Shown: positions 52,270-61,856 of the stretch, piece after piece
Position numbering within the stretch: the stretch's first letter is position 1
How the letters are laid out: the number at the start of each line of letters is the position of its first letter
Source: Aliirhizobium wenxiniae
GTDB taxonomy: Bacteria > Pseudomonadota > Alphaproteobacteria > Rhizobiales > Rhizobiaceae
Length of the DNA: 64,000 nt
Assembly (NCBI RefSeq): GCF_019511445.1
Contig: NZ_JAEUAN010000018.1
Span: forward strand, 62,001 to 126,000
Direction of reading: 5' to 3'
The notes under the pieces: model-generated
Told to the model about the DNA's origin: nothing
Seen by the model: only the letters and a program-made list of their open reading frames with translations
Databases searched by the model: none
Made by a program: the position numbers and the translations under genes

Positions 52270-53112
52270 GTGTTCGCCGGCAAATCGCGCTTTGTGTGCG
52301 CTTCTCTTAATCGCCTATATCGGGAGCGACAACTGCCAAACGCGACGGATTTCATCGCCGACCTCGCCCGCTCGGTCGCATTCTTAAGCCGCATCCCCGT
52401 GCCTGACCGGTTCTTTCTTGGCCAGAGCGGGTCTTTTTCGCGCGCTGTGCGGGCATTTCCGCTTGCCGGAGCACTGATCGCGCTTATCCCCGCCCTCGTT
52501 CTCTACACGTTGTCGCAGACCGGTGACGCGCTCGTGACAAGCCTTATCGCCCTGTCATTGATGGTGCTGATGACCGGTGCGTTGCACGAGGATGGTCTTG
52601 CCGATGCAGCCGACGGGCTGGGCGGCGGACGAGATCGTGAGCATGCACTGGCTATCATGAAGGACAGCCGTATCGGTTCCTATGGCGTGGTGGCGATGCT
52701 TCTGTCCTTCTCGCTGCGCGCCGCGTCGCTTGCTGCCCTTGCGCGCTTCGATTCCAGCCTGGCGGCAGTCTCCATGCTGGCTGCGGCCTGCACCAGCAGG
52801 TCGGTGATGATCTGGCACTGGAGCGCCCTTCCCCCTGCACGCACCAACGGGGTCGCCGTCGCGATAGGCGCACCGGAACGAACCGCGCGCAATATAGCGC
52901 TGCTGATCGGCGGCCTGATGGGGCTGATCTTCATCGCCTCGCATCTCGGCGTTACGGTCGCGATCTTCGTGATTGTCGTTTCTGCCGCCGCCGGCCAGCT
53001 TTTCACCGCCTTCGTTCGCCGCAAGCTCGGCGGCCATACGGGCGATACGATCGGTGCAACACAACAGGTTAGCGAAATCGTGGCTCTGGCCACCCTTGCC
53101 CTGATCGTCTGA
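52270..53112 (+). CDS. cobS: adenosylcobinamide-GDP ribazoletransferase
   Basis: 280 aa membrane enzyme (cobV in rhizobial naming), joining the alpha-ribazole made by CobT to adenosylcobinamide-GDP. The motif LMTGALHEDGLADAADGLGGGRDREHALAIMKDSRIGSYG is diagnostic, and about six hydrophobic helices follow. Start uncertain: the GTG at 52270 opens the frame, but about 15 residues may be extra. It is divergent from cobT. Confidence 0.94.
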   Translation: MFAGKSRFVCASLNRLYRERQLPNATDFIADLARSVAFLSRIPVPDRFFLGQSGSFSRAVRAFPLAGALIALIPALVLYTLSQTGDALVTSLIALSLMVLMTGALHEDGLADAADGLGGGRDREHALAIMKDSRIGSYGVVAMLLSFSLRAASLAALARFDSSLAAVSMLAAACTSRSVMIWHWSALPPARTNGVAVAIGAPERTARNIALLIGGLMGLIFIASHLGVTVAIFVIVVSAAAGQLFTAFVRRKLGGHTGDTIGATQQVSEIVALATLALIV

Positions 53113-53131
53113 ACCTCCGATATAGGATCGC

Positions 53132-53353
53132 ATGATATCGCCCTGCATCCTCGTCTGTTCGATCGACATGAAGACCGGCTATTGTTTTGGCTGCGGGCGA
53201 ACGCGCGACGAGATTGCCGGCTGGATCGATTATTCGGATGCCGAGCGGCAATCGATCATGGACATGCTTGCCGCGCGGATGGAGACGATCGAGCGCAAGC
53301 CGAGACGGGAAACACGGCGACAAAGGCTAGCAAAGGAGCGCCAGACCACATGA
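53132..53353 (+). CDS. DUF1289 cysteine-rich protein
   Basis: 73 aa. SPCILVCSIDMKTGYCFGCGRTRDEIAGWIDYSDAERQSIM is a standard DUF1289 sequence with four cysteines that probably bind metal or Fe-S, then a basic tail. AGGATCGC precedes the ATG. It overlaps the following protease gene by 4 nt (ATGA). Function unknown. Confidence 0.93.
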   Translation: MISPCILVCSIDMKTGYCFGCGRTRDEIAGWIDYSDAERQSIMDMLAARMETIERKPRRETRRQRLAKERQTT

Positions 53354-54051
53354 ACGGACTGACCCTCGTGCTTCTCGTGCTCGGCGCTGGCCTGGCGCTG
53401 CTGGTCTTCAATCATGACAGCGGCCAGACCTTCGGCATCGACAACAGTGATTTCGGCCAGCTCATCTATCTCATTCCGATCGCCGGCCTGCTTGGCGCCG
53501 GCATTCTCGCCGGGCGGCGCGGCAGCATGAACGAGGCGCTGCGCAATCTTGCCATCTGGCTGGTCATTATCCTCGGCCTGGTCGCCGCCTATCTCTATCG
53601 CAATGACGCCAACCAGTTCGCCGGCCGCATGGTGGCGGGTCTGATGCCCGGCCGCGCCGTTGTCGTCACCGGGCGCGACGGAAACGAGGTGATCATCCAG
53701 AAGGCGCTCGGCGGACATTTCCAGGCCGATGTCTCGGTTGACGGTAAAACGATACCGATGCTGGTCGATACCGGCGCAAGCAGTGTCGTCCTGTCCTTCG
53801 ACGATGCCGCCGCAATCGGCATCGATACGGCAGGCCTCGCCTATACGGTCCGGGTGATGACCGCGAACGGCCCGGCCATGGCCGCGCCCGTCAGGCTGAA
53901 CAAGATTGCCATCGGCCCTATCTCCCGCAGCAATGTCCGCGCCATGGTGGCGCAGGACGGCATGCTCAGCGAAAGCCTGCTCGGCATGAGTTTCCTGTCG
54001 ACGCTCAGTTCGCTCAACATGCAGACGGACGAGTTGCGCTTGAGGGATTAG
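53350..54051 (+). CDS. retropepsin-like aspartic protease (TIGR02281 type)
   Basis: 233 aa membrane-anchored clan AA protein. Three hydrophobic stretches in residues 1-85 are followed by a single retropepsin-type domain with MLVDTGASSVVLSFDDAAAIGI (catalytic Asp of the DTGAS motif) and SLLGMSFLSTLSS. The reading starts at the ATG overlapping the DUF1289 stop. Homologues function as dimers, perhaps in the periplasm; natural substrate unknown. Confidence 0.9.
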   Translation: MNGLTLVLLVLGAGLALLVFNHDSGQTFGIDNSDFGQLIYLIPIAGLLGAGILAGRRGSMNEALRNLAIWLVIILGLVAAYLYRNDANQFAGRMVAGLMPGRAVVVTGRDGNEVIIQKALGGHFQADVSVDGKTIPMLVDTGASSVVLSFDDAAAIGIDTAGLAYTVRVMTANGPAMAAPVRLNKIAIGPISRSNVRAMVAQDGMLSESLLGMSFLSTLSSLNMQTDELRLRD

Positions 54052-54142
54052 GGCCGCACTGGATGTGACCTTGTTTTTCCCCCGGTCCTGATGAGCTGCA
54101 TCAAAGCGGCAAGCCGGATGATGCGCCCCGACTTGAAGACTA

Positions 54143-55168
54143 TCAGTGCTGAGCGGAGCGTAATTCCGCCAAGCCCTCGTCCCTTGATATGACTGGCGTA
54201 TAACTCAAATCCCGCTGGGCTTTGCCGATGGCGAAGGTCACCTCAACGGCCGAGGTCGCATAGGTCTGCAGGGTTAAAGGCGGTATGATCCGGCCGCCCG
54301 ATATTTTGACCATGACATCACCTATGGTCGCGACGGTGCGCACCACAAAGCGGGGCACGATCTTTTCGGGAACGGCAAAACCCTGTGTTTCGATCAGAGC
54401 CGAAACCATGGCCCGGAATGTCACCGGCTCTGCGTCCGAGATGAAGTATACCTCGCCACCGCGGCCATGGCCGAGCGCCAGTTCGACGGCGTGGCAGAGA
54501 TTGGCGACATGCGTCGTGGAGGTGAGATAATTGCCGCCCGAAATCCATGCGAACTTGCCCGAGCGCACCGCCTCCAGAAGTGTCGGCAGCGCGGTCGTGT
54601 CGTCGCGTCCCCAGATGAAGCGCGGGCGCAAGACGACAACCGAGAAATCGGGACCATTGGCCGCCAGTGCGATCCGCTCCGCCTCTGCCTTGCTGCGCGA
54701 ATAGCCGCCTGCCGGTTTCGGTGGCAGCGGCATGGTCTCATCCACATTGACCAGCGGCCTGCCGGTAGCAAGCACGGATTCAGTGCTCAAATGAATAACC
54801 TTGGCGATACCTGCGGTTCGAGCGGCATCGAGCACGGCCCGCGTGCCTTCCTCATTAACGCGTCGCTGCTTCTCCGTCGCCGGGCCGTGGTCAGTGTCGG
54901 CTGCGGCATGGATCAAGGCATTGCAGCCCGCCATCCCAGCGGCGAGCGTGCTCTCGAAGAGATCGCCTCGGAAGGCAACAGCACCGAGTGCCTCAACTAT
55001 CTTCGCCGATGCATCACTGCGAGCAAGCGCCGTGACCGCAACTCCGCGGGCGACAAGATGCCGGATCAGATTGCGGCCGACATAACCGCTGCCTCCCGTC
55101 AGAAAAATCGGTCGGAACGGGACGAATTTATCCGTGGCCGCGGCCGGTGCGGCAATGCTGTCTGTCAT
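54143..55168 (-). CDS. NAD-dependent epimerase/dehydratase family protein
   Basis: 341 aa extended SDR. The Rossmann motif is LTGGSGYVGRNLIRHL (near 27), followed by FRGDLFES, HAAADTDHG, the catalytic GYSRSKAEAE (YxxxK) and VVLRPRFIWGRDD. The overall pattern is close to 3-beta-HSD-like members. An ATG at 55168 is favoured over the GTG at 55177. Its regulator gene (TetR) is immediately upstream in the same direction, 27 nt away, so the two form an operon. Confidence 0.9.
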   Translation of the reverse strand: MTDSIAAPAAATDKFVPFRPIFLTGGSGYVGRNLIRHLVARGVAVTALARSDASAKIVEALGAVAFRGDLFESTLAAGMAGCNALIHAAADTDHGPATEKQRRVNEEGTRAVLDAARTAGIAKVIHLSTESVLATGRPLVNVDETMPLPPKPAGGYSRSKAEAERIALAANGPDFSVVVLRPRFIWGRDDTTALPTLLEAVRSGKFAWISGGNYLTSTTHVANLCHAVELALGHGRGGEVYFISDAEPVTFRAMVSALIETQGFAVPEKIVPRFVVRTVATIGDVMVKISGGRIIPPLTLQTYATSAVEVTFAIGKAQRDLSYTPVISRDEGLAELRSAQH

Positions 55169-55195
55169 GTCATTCACCCGATGGGACTTTAAGTG

Positions 55196-55780
55196 TCAGC
55201 CCGTCTTGACGCCAGGAAGGTCGATTTCTCCCGGTTGCGCCGTCACGAGCCAGTTGATTTCGCGAAGAACCCTGTCGCGGTCTTCGCGTGAAAAATGATG
55301 GAAATCGAGATGTTCGAGGAACTTCAGCCCTTCCAGCGCCAGATAGGCCAGAAGCGCGCCGCGCGGCGACGGCGAGGTTTCCTCGATGCGAGAGATCGTC
55401 CGCGCCTGGCTCTGCTGCATCTTGCTGCGCAGACCTTCGTCGAGCGCAAGCGCGGCGCTGAGGTTGAGGGCCACCGCCTTGAATTCCTCCGGCGGCGGTT
55501 CGCAGGCCGCAAGGATCCGCCCCCTGATCGCGCGATCCTCGGCGGCGTCGAGCTTTTCCTCGATCCCGGCATGAAAGGCGGTGTCACGTTCGAAGGCGCG
55601 ATCGACAACGGCTTCGACCAGCGCCTGCTTGGACTTGTGATCATAGAGAACGCTGGCCTTGTTGACGCCCGCCTCCTTGGCCACGGCATCAATCGTCAGA
55701 TTGGCGGCACCATCGCGTCCGACGACACGTTCAGCCGCATCGAGTACGGCCTGCTGATCGATAACGCGTTTCCTGCCCAT
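55196..55780 (-). CDS. TetR family transcriptional regulator
   Basis: 194 aa. N-terminal HTH AVLDAAERVVGRDGAANLTIDAVAKEAGVNKASVLYDHKSKQALVEAVVD is standard for TetR; the C-terminal ligand domain is poorly conserved. It probably controls itself and the epimerase gene. There is little upstream sequence identity to suggest an operator; the region 55781-55850 is the place to look. Confidence 0.92.
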   Translation of the reverse strand: MGRKRVIDQQAVLDAAERVVGRDGAANLTIDAVAKEAGVNKASVLYDHKSKQALVEAVVDRAFERDTAFHAGIEEKLDAAEDRAIRGRILAACEPPPEEFKAVALNLSAALALDEGLRSKMQQSQARTISRIEETSPSPRGALLAYLALEGLKFLEHLDFHHFSREDRDRVLREINWLVTAQPGEIDLPGVKTG

Positions 55781-56324
55781 GGATCCATCTGATTAATTTC
55801 CAACCAGATGGTTATAAATAAACTGAGCGATTTGTGTCAAGCACGTTGGCGCGACTCGTACCCGGCAGAAACGGGCCTCACGCCAAAGGTCCGCAGTAGA
55901 TGAGATCCCGGCGCGAACAACAGTAGAGATTGGGTATCTTGGCATTCACACATTCGTCAGCGATGCTCCCTTGTCAGCCAGCGACAGCTTTCCATTTCAA
56001 CCGGATCGAAGATGCTTTGATCGGTTCACCTGCGATGCGCAAAGTTGCGAAGAAAAATGTCCGGGCTTACCGCCGTGAGATCAAGAGTGGCCGGTATTGG
56101 CAGGGAATATAGCCCTTCCCGCCGATTTTTATCATTCGGAACCTTGGAAAAGTTCACAAATGATAAAAATATCGGGGGAGCCACAGTTGAATTTGGCCCT
56201 AAACTTATCGTAAGCGCGCGCTGGGCTTAGATCGATCTAAGCCGACATGTGAGGAACTCTATTTAGGCAATTAATGCAATCGGGCGGCGACATGCCGGTT
56301 CCCCCGCATTGGAGGAGTATACAT
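55781..56324. other. 544-base intergenic region before gntP
   Basis: No convincing gene. It carries an inverted repeat with TTTTTATCATT (56126-56136) and its complement AATGATAAAAA (56159-56169), and a perfect 20-bp palindrome GGCTTAGATC/GATCTAAGCC at 56224-56243, about 80 nt before the gntP ribosome site. A 60-codon ORF at 55930-56112 is not protein-like. Confidence 0.55.
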
Positions 56325-57704
56325 TTGCCGCAATTCGAACAGACCCTGGGCGCGGGCGCGCTCATTTCCATCGCAGCAGGCGCCGTCGCGTTGCTGCTGG
56401 TTCTTATCATCCAGTTTCGCGTCCATGCTTTCGTGGCGCTCATTCTCGTCAGCTTCCTGACGGCGCTGGTCACGGGCATTCCGGCAGCAAACATTCTCAA
56501 CACGCTGACCTCGGCATTCGGCTCGACGCTTGGCGGCGTTGCACTGCTCGTCGGTCTCGGTGCAATGCTCGGACGCCTGCTCGAAGTCTCCGGTGGCGCA
56601 CAAGCGCTGGCGGATGATCTCGTGCGGCGCTTCGGCGAAAAACGCGCGCCGATGGCGCTCGGCATCGCGTCGCTGTTCTTCGGCTTCCCGATCTTCTTCG
56701 ATGCCGGTCTCGTCGTCATGCTTCCGGTGATGTTCACCGTGGCACGTCGTCTCGGCGGCAGCCTGCTGCTTTACGGCATCCCGGTTGCGACCGCTTTCTC
56801 CTGCATGCACGTCTTCGTGCCGCCGCATCCGGGTCCGGTCGCGGCAGCCGAACTGCTGGGCGCAGATGTCGGCCTTCTGGTCATCATCGGCCTGGTCGTT
56901 GCCATCCCCACCTGGATCGTTGCCGGCCACTTCTTCGGCAAATGGATCGGTAACCGCATCAACCTGCCGGTTCCGGACGACGTCGTAGAAGAAAAGTCCT
57001 CGGACGAGCACGTCACGCAGCCGAGCCCCGGTCTGGTTGTCGCTCTTCTTCTCCTGCCGCTCATGCTGATCTTCATGAATACGGGTCTCGATTTTGCCCG
57101 TGCCCAGGAATGGGTGAGCAAGGATGCCGGCTGGTTCCAGCTCCTGCGCGCCATCGGCTCCACGCCGATCGCACTGCTGATCTCGGTTCTGGTCGCAGCC
57201 GTCGTACTCGGCCCGATGCGCGGCCGCGCACCGTCCAAGGTCGAGCGTATCGTCGAATCCGCTCTCGGCCCGGTCTGCTCGGTCATCCTGATCACCGGCG
57301 CCGGCGGCATGTTCGGCGGCGTTCTGCGTGCTTCCGGTATCGGTGACGCCCTGTCGGGCGCACTGGCCGATATCGGCATGCCGGTCTTCGTCGCAGGCTT
57401 CCTGATCTCGACCGCACTGCGCGTCGCTCAGGGATCGGCAACCGTCGCGCTCATCACCGCTGCCGGTCTCGTGCAGCCTGCGATCCAGGCTGCCGGCTAT
57501 CAGGGTGTCGAACTGGCAGCCGTCGTGATCGCCGTCGCATCCGGCTCGGTCATGCTCTCGCATGTCAACGACAGCGGTTTCTGGCTGGTCGGCCGGTTCT
57601 TCAACATGGATATCAAGACCACGTTCAAGACCTGGACCGTGATGCAGACTCTGATGGGTCTGCTCGGCTTCGCGCTGTCCGGCCTGATCTTCTGGCTGGC
57701 ATAA
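56325..57704 (+). CDS. GntP family permease
   Basis: 459 aa with about 12 hydrophobic helices; FVALILVSFLTALVTGI, HVFVPPHPGPVAAAELLGADVG, VERIVESALGPVCSVILITGAGGMFGGVL and LRVAQGSATVALITAAG are typical of gluconate/H+ symporters. The start is a TTG with a perfect GGAGGAG 7 nt upstream; the longer reading begins at an ATG with no site. The substrate may be gluconate or another aldonate. A palindrome lies upstream and a strong terminator follows. Confidence 0.93.
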   Translation: MPQFEQTLGAGALISIAAGAVALLLVLIIQFRVHAFVALILVSFLTALVTGIPAANILNTLTSAFGSTLGGVALLVGLGAMLGRLLEVSGGAQALADDLVRRFGEKRAPMALGIASLFFGFPIFFDAGLVVMLPVMFTVARRLGGSLLLYGIPVATAFSCMHVFVPPHPGPVAAAELLGADVGLLVIIGLVVAIPTWIVAGHFFGKWIGNRINLPVPDDVVEEKSSDEHVTQPSPGLVVALLLLPLMLIFMNTGLDFARAQEWVSKDAGWFQLLRAIGSTPIALLISVLVAAVVLGPMRGRAPSKVERIVESALGPVCSVILITGAGGMFGGVLRASGIGDALSGALADIGMPVFVAGFLISTALRVAQGSATVALITAAGLVQPAIQAAGYQGVELAAVVIAVASGSVMLSHVNDSGFWLVGRFFNMDIKTTFKTWTVMQTLMGLLGFALSGLIFWLA

Positions 57705-57724
57705 TCGTCAAGCTCTAAAGGCTG

Positions 57725-57758
57725 CGGGCGCGCTTCCGGATGAAAGCGCGCCCGTTTT
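57725..57758 (+). terminator. intrinsic terminator after gntP
   Basis: Perfect 11-bp stem CGGGCGCGCTT / AAGCGCGCCCG (57725-57735 and 57744-57754) followed by TTTT. Confidence 0.88.
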
Positions 57759-57788
57759 CTATTCTACACCAAGCATCCCGAATGGATG

Positions 57789-58784
57789 TCAGGCGATCGC
57801 CGCCAGCTCGACCATCTCACGCGAGACCTCGACATCGCCCCTGCCACGAAAATGGCTCGGCGGATCGCCGATGATGCGCTTGAAGGCGCGGCTGAACGAG
57901 GCTTCCGCGTCATAGCCGAGCTTTTCAGCAACGGTCGCAACCCGCATGCCGTCCTTCAGCCAGAGCCGCGCCTGATGCATTCTGACCCGTGCCACGTATC
58001 GCGCAGGCGTCTCCCCCACCACACGGGCGAAACGCTCGGCAAAACCGGAGCGCGACGCGCCCATCAGTTTTGCGAGTTCAGCCACCGACCAGTCACGGTC
58101 GGGCTCCAGATGAATGGCGGCCAGAACGCGGCCGATTTCGGGATTACGCACCGCTGCGATCCAACCGCTCGTGTTGCCGCAGCCATGTTCCACCCAGGTG
58201 CGGATGATCGTTGCCGTCAGCACATCGGCAAGACGCGCCAGAATGCCGCCAGCGCCGACACGGTCCATGTCGACTTCCCGCGCCATGGCCTCCAGAAGAT
58301 GCGGGATTGCCGGCTCGTTGGTTGCAAGATCGCTGGTCAGCATCGTGTCGGGCATCAGTTGCAACAGCGGATGCAGCTTGTCGATGTTGAACCGCATCGA
58401 GGCGGTCAGCGCCACCGTGCCGCAACGGGCATCGGCGCATTGCATGTCGAACACGCCCTGGCAGACTTCCTTCTTGCCGTAACGCGCGAATGGAAGCGGC
58501 GTGACGGTTTCGCCGCTGGCTATCACATGCGCGTCACCGCGCGGCAGTATGACAGCATCGCCGGCATTGAGCCGCAGCCATTCACCCGTGGGCGTCTTCA
58601 GCAGCGCTGACCCGGAGGAGATGAAATGGAAGCGTGCGGCATCCTCGGCCGGAAAGGCCGTGGCCCAGGGGTCCGACAGCCGGCAACGGCCATATTCGAC
58701 GCCGTCGAGCCTCAGCCCCCGCAGCATTTCAGACAGCGGATCGATCGCAACGGATGAAAATGATTTGGACGAATTGTCAAGCAT
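57789..58784 (-). CDS. AraC family regulator with cupin domain
   Basis: 331 aa. The N-terminal cupin (RFHFISSGSALLKTPTGEWLRLNAGDAVILPRGDAHVI) resembles AraC_binding-type sensor domains; the C-terminal double HTH starts near 235 (WSVAELAKLMGASRSGFAERFARVVGETPARYVARVRMHQARLWLKDG). The ATG at 58784 is the family-like start. Divergent from the MFS gene at 58868 with 83 nt between, so it probably controls that transporter. Confidence 0.92.
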   Translation of the reverse strand: MLDNSSKSFSSVAIDPLSEMLRGLRLDGVEYGRCRLSDPWATAFPAEDAARFHFISSGSALLKTPTGEWLRLNAGDAVILPRGDAHVIASGETVTPLPFARYGKKEVCQGVFDMQCADARCGTVALTASMRFNIDKLHPLLQLMPDTMLTSDLATNEPAIPHLLEAMAREVDMDRVGAGGILARLADVLTATIIRTWVEHGCGNTSGWIAAVRNPEIGRVLAAIHLEPDRDWSVAELAKLMGASRSGFAERFARVVGETPARYVARVRMHQARLWLKDGMRVATVAEKLGYDAEASFSRAFKRIIGDPPSHFRGRGDVEVSREMVELAAIA

Positions 58785-58867
58785 GTCGGATTTTCTAGCA
58801 TGGAAACGCCAGCCCGTCACGCCTATTCCTGACACAAGCCAAATCGGCTGCAATTCAGGAGAATCCC

Positions 58868-60070
58868 ATGCACGGCACCCAAACACCAACCGACGACGCA
58901 GCACGAACAGATGACGTTGCGCGCTGGGGCGCGGTGACGTCGCTCACGCTCGGCGTCTTCGGCCTCGTCACCGCCGAATTCCTGCCCGTCAGCCTGCTCA
59001 CCCCGCTATCCGTCGATCTTAACGTCGGCACCGGCGTGGCCGGCCAGTCGATCACCACGACCGCCGTCATCGCCGCCATCGCCGGTCCCGCCGTCGTCAT
59101 CGGCACCCGCAATATCGACCGTCGCTGGACGGTTCTGGCGCTCACCGCACTTCTGATCGTCTCCAGTCTCGTCGCAGCGATTGCCTCAAACATCTACACG
59201 GTCTTTGCCGCCCGTATCCTGCTCGGTATCGGGCTTGGCGGCTTCTGGGCCATGTCGGGCGCACTTGCCATGCGTCTCGTACCGCCGCCGCTGATGCCGC
59301 GCGCCATGGCGATCATCATGGCCGGCGTTTCGCTTGCCACCGTCTGTGCCGCCCCGCTCGGTGCCTATATCGGCGACACGCTCGGCTGGCGGGCCGCCTT
59401 CTATCTCTCGGCCAGCGTCGGCGTCGTCGCCTTTGCAGTTCAGGCCTTCACCCTGCCCTCCCTGCCGCCGACCGGCCATGCCGGGCTTGGCACGCTTGCG
59501 GCCGTCATGCGCCGTCCGGCAATCCGCACCGGCCTGATCACCATCCTGCTCTTCGTCGCAGGCCATTTCGCCGGCTTCACCTATATCCGCCCGTTCCTGG
59601 AACGGGTGCCGCAGCTTGATGTCGAAACCATCTCGCTGATCCTGCTTGCCTATGGTGCGGCCGGTTTCGTCGGCAACATGCTCGGCGGCGCAGTGTCGGA
59701 GCGCAGCCCTCGCCTGTCGATCATCCTGTTCACCTCACTGGTTGCGGCTTCTGCCGTCATCCTCGCCATCGGCGGCGCGTCACTGGCCGTCGCGGCAACC
59801 GCGATTGCACTCTGGGGCCTCGCCTTCGGCGCATTTCCGGTCAGCGTCCAGAGTTTTATCGCACGCAATGCACCGGATGAGGCGGAAAGTGCCGGATCTC
59901 TGGTCGTCACCACGTTCCAGATCGCGATCTCCAGCGGTGCGGTTCTCGGCGGCCTGCTGATAGAAACCGAAGGTCCGATCGCCGTCGTCATGTTCCTGGC
60001 TGCAGCCGCCCTGCTCGCCGCTTCCGTCATGGCCGCACGCGGTGAGCGCCGTCAACTGTCGCTCGGATAA
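58868..60070 (+). CDS. MFS transporter (DHA1/AraJ-like)
   Basis: 400 aa, 12 predicted helices. The N-terminal signature LGVFGLVTAEFLPVSLLTPLSVDL, GLGGFWAMSGALAMRLVPP and ARILLGIG are typical of drug/sugar efflux MFS proteins similar to YdhP/AraJ. AGGAG before the ATG. Divergent AraC regulator suggests inducible efflux. A perfect 12-bp hairpin follows. Confidence 0.9.
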   Translation: MHGTQTPTDDAARTDDVARWGAVTSLTLGVFGLVTAEFLPVSLLTPLSVDLNVGTGVAGQSITTTAVIAAIAGPAVVIGTRNIDRRWTVLALTALLIVSSLVAAIASNIYTVFAARILLGIGLGGFWAMSGALAMRLVPPPLMPRAMAIIMAGVSLATVCAAPLGAYIGDTLGWRAAFYLSASVGVVAFAVQAFTLPSLPPTGHAGLGTLAAVMRRPAIRTGLITILLFVAGHFAGFTYIRPFLERVPQLDVETISLILLAYGAAGFVGNMLGGAVSERSPRLSIILFTSLVAASAVILAIGGASLAVAATAIALWGLAFGAFPVSVQSFIARNAPDEAESAGSLVVTTFQIAISSGAVLGGLLIETEGPIAVVMFLAAAALLAASVMAARGERRQLSLG

Positions 60071-60090
60071 TCTCCAAGCCTCGACAAAAA

Positions 60091-60118
60091 ACGATCGGCG
60101 GCACTTGCCGCCGATCGT
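60091..60118. terminator. hairpin between convergent MFS and ABC-2 genes
   Basis: ACGATCGGCGGC and GCCGCCGATCGT (12 bp) around ACTT. A run of A on the left and TATCTTT on the right fit bidirectional use. Confidence 0.8.
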
Positions 60119-60144
60119 ATCTTTCCGCCGATCAGTTCGTTTCG

Positions 60145-60906
60145 TCAGCTCCGCAGCCGATAACCCGTCTTGAACATCCAGCCGAGGACGGACAGGCAGA
60201 GCCCGAGAAAGACGCCGATCATCACGAGGCTGATCACCGGATTGACGTCGGCTATCTCGTAAAAGCTCCAGCGGAAACCGCTGACGAGATAAAGAACCGG
60301 GTTAAGATGGCTCACCGCCTGCCAGAAGGGCGGCAGCATGTCGATCGAATAAAAACTTCCGCCAAGGAATGTCAGCGGCGGTACGACGAGCATCGGCACG
60401 ATGTTCAGCTGCTCGAAATTCTTCGCCCAGACACCGATGATGAAGCCGAACAGGCTGAAGGTGATTGCGGTCAGCACCAGGAAGAGCACCATCATGAATG
60501 GATGGGCGATACGGATGTCGACGAAGAAAGAAGCCGTCGCCAGGATTATCACCCCGATGATCAGCCCCTTGCTGGCAGCCGCCCCGACATAGCCGATCAG
60601 GATTTCCGTCATCGCCACGGGCGCGGACAGGATCTCGTAGATCGTACCGGTGAATTTCGGAAAGTAGATGCCGATCGAGCCGTTCGCCACGCATTGGGTC
60701 AGAAGCGTCAGCATGATCAGGCCGGGCGTGATGAACGACCCGTAAGAAACGCCCTCGATCGACTGGATACGCGAGCCGATCGCCGTGCCGAAGACGATGA
60801 AATAAAGCGAAGTTGTGATGACCGGCGAGATGACGCTCTGCAAAAGCGTGCGGCGCATGCGCGCCATCTCGAAGAAGTAGATGGATTTGATCGCTTCGAA
60901 ATTCAT
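60145..60906 (-). CDS. ABC-2 type transporter permease
   Basis: 253 aa with six hydrophobic helices, beginning FEAIKSIYFFEMARMRRTLLQSVISPVITTSLYFIVFG; the middle includes YFPKFTGTIYEILSAPVAMTEIL, typical of YadH/NodJ-like exporters. Overlaps the ATPase gene by 4 nt. Substrate unknown. Confidence 0.93.
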   Translation of the reverse strand: MNFEAIKSIYFFEMARMRRTLLQSVISPVITTSLYFIVFGTAIGSRIQSIEGVSYGSFITPGLIMLTLLTQCVANGSIGIYFPKFTGTIYEILSAPVAMTEILIGYVGAAASKGLIIGVIILATASFFVDIRIAHPFMMVLFLVLTAITFSLFGFIIGVWAKNFEQLNIVPMLVVPPLTFLGGSFYSIDMLPPFWQAVSHLNPVLYLVSGFRWSFYEIADVNPVISLVMIGVFLGLCLSVLGWMFKTGYRLRS

Positions 60907-61856
60907 GCCTTCTCCTCCACCAGAGAGACAAAAATGTCCTCGAGCGAGCTTTGCCTTGTCGATAGATCGCGGAAATGAATGCCCGCATCGGTCAGCGCCG
61001 AAAGAAGCGAGGCGATACTGTCCTGACTTTCCTCATGGCTGTATTCATGGGTGAGCGACATGCCGTCCTCACTAAGCGATAGCGCGAAGGGCGAGAGGCT
61101 TGGCGGGATTTCCGCCAATTTCTCAGTCAGTTCGAGCTTCATCTGCTTGCGGCCGAACTGCTTCATCAGGCCGGTCTTTTCCTGCAACAGCAGAAGCTTG
61201 CCGCCATTGATGACCCCTACCCGGTCAGCGATCTCTTCCGCCTCCTCGATATAGTGGGTGGTGAGAATGATGGTCACGCCATCCTCGCGCAGGCGCTTGA
61301 CTACTTCCCACATGTCACGACGCAGGCTGACATCGACACCGGCCGTCGGCTCATCGAGGAACAGGACTTCCGGTTCATGGCTCAGCGCCTTGGCGATGAG
61401 AACGCGCCGTTTCATGCCGCCGGAAAGCTCGCGCAGCATGTTGTCCTTCTTCTTCCACAAGGACAGCTCGCGCAAAATCTTCTCGATCAGCGCCGGGTTC
61501 GGCTTCTTGCCATAGACGCCGCGGGAAAAACTCACCGTGTTCCACACCGTCTCGAACTGGTCGGTGGTCAGTTCCTGCGGAACGAGGCCGATCAGCGAGC
61601 GCGTCTGGCGAAAATCCTTCACAACGTCATGGCCGCCGACCAGCACCTTGCCGCCGGTCGGATTGACGATGCCGCAGATGATCGAGATCAACGTCGTCTT
61701 GCCGGCGCCATTCGGCCCGAGCAGCGCCAGAATTTCGCCGCGCTCGATATCAAGGTCGATGCCCTTCAAGGCCTCGAATCCGTTGCCATAGGCCTTGGTC
61801 AGTTGCTGTACGGAAATAATGGGAGGCATGGGAACCGCATTTGTATTGGAAGACAT
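60903..61856 (-). CDS. ABC transporter ATP-binding protein (YadG/NodI-like)
   Basis: 317 aa. Walker A GPNGAGKTTLISIICG (near 52), signature LSGGMKRRVLIAKAL, Walker B EVLFLDEPTAGVD and H-loop TTHYIEEAEEIADRV are intact. It has a C-terminal extension of about 80 residues after the ATPase core. It works with the downstream permease in an ABC-2 exporter. The start has only a weak ribosome site. Confidence 0.94.
   Translation of the reverse strand: MSSNTNAVPMPPIISVQQLTKAYGNGFEALKGIDLDIERGEILALLGPNGAGKTTLISIICGIVNPTGGKVLVGGHDVVKDFRQTRSLIGLVPQELTTDQFETVWNTVSFSRGVYGKKPNPALIEKILRELSLWKKKDNMLRELSGGMKRRVLIAKALSHEPEVLFLDEPTAGVDVSLRRDMWEVVKRLREDGVTIILTTHYIEEAEEIADRVGVINGGKLLLLQEKTGLMKQFGRKQMKLELTEKLAEIPPSLSPFALSLSEDGMSLTHEYSHEESQDSIASLLSALTDAGIHFRDLSTRQSSLEDIFVSLVEEKA

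Noticed and set aside
55930..56112. 60-codon ORF before gntP
   Set aside because: No convincing start site; composition is not protein-like except for a short basic tail.
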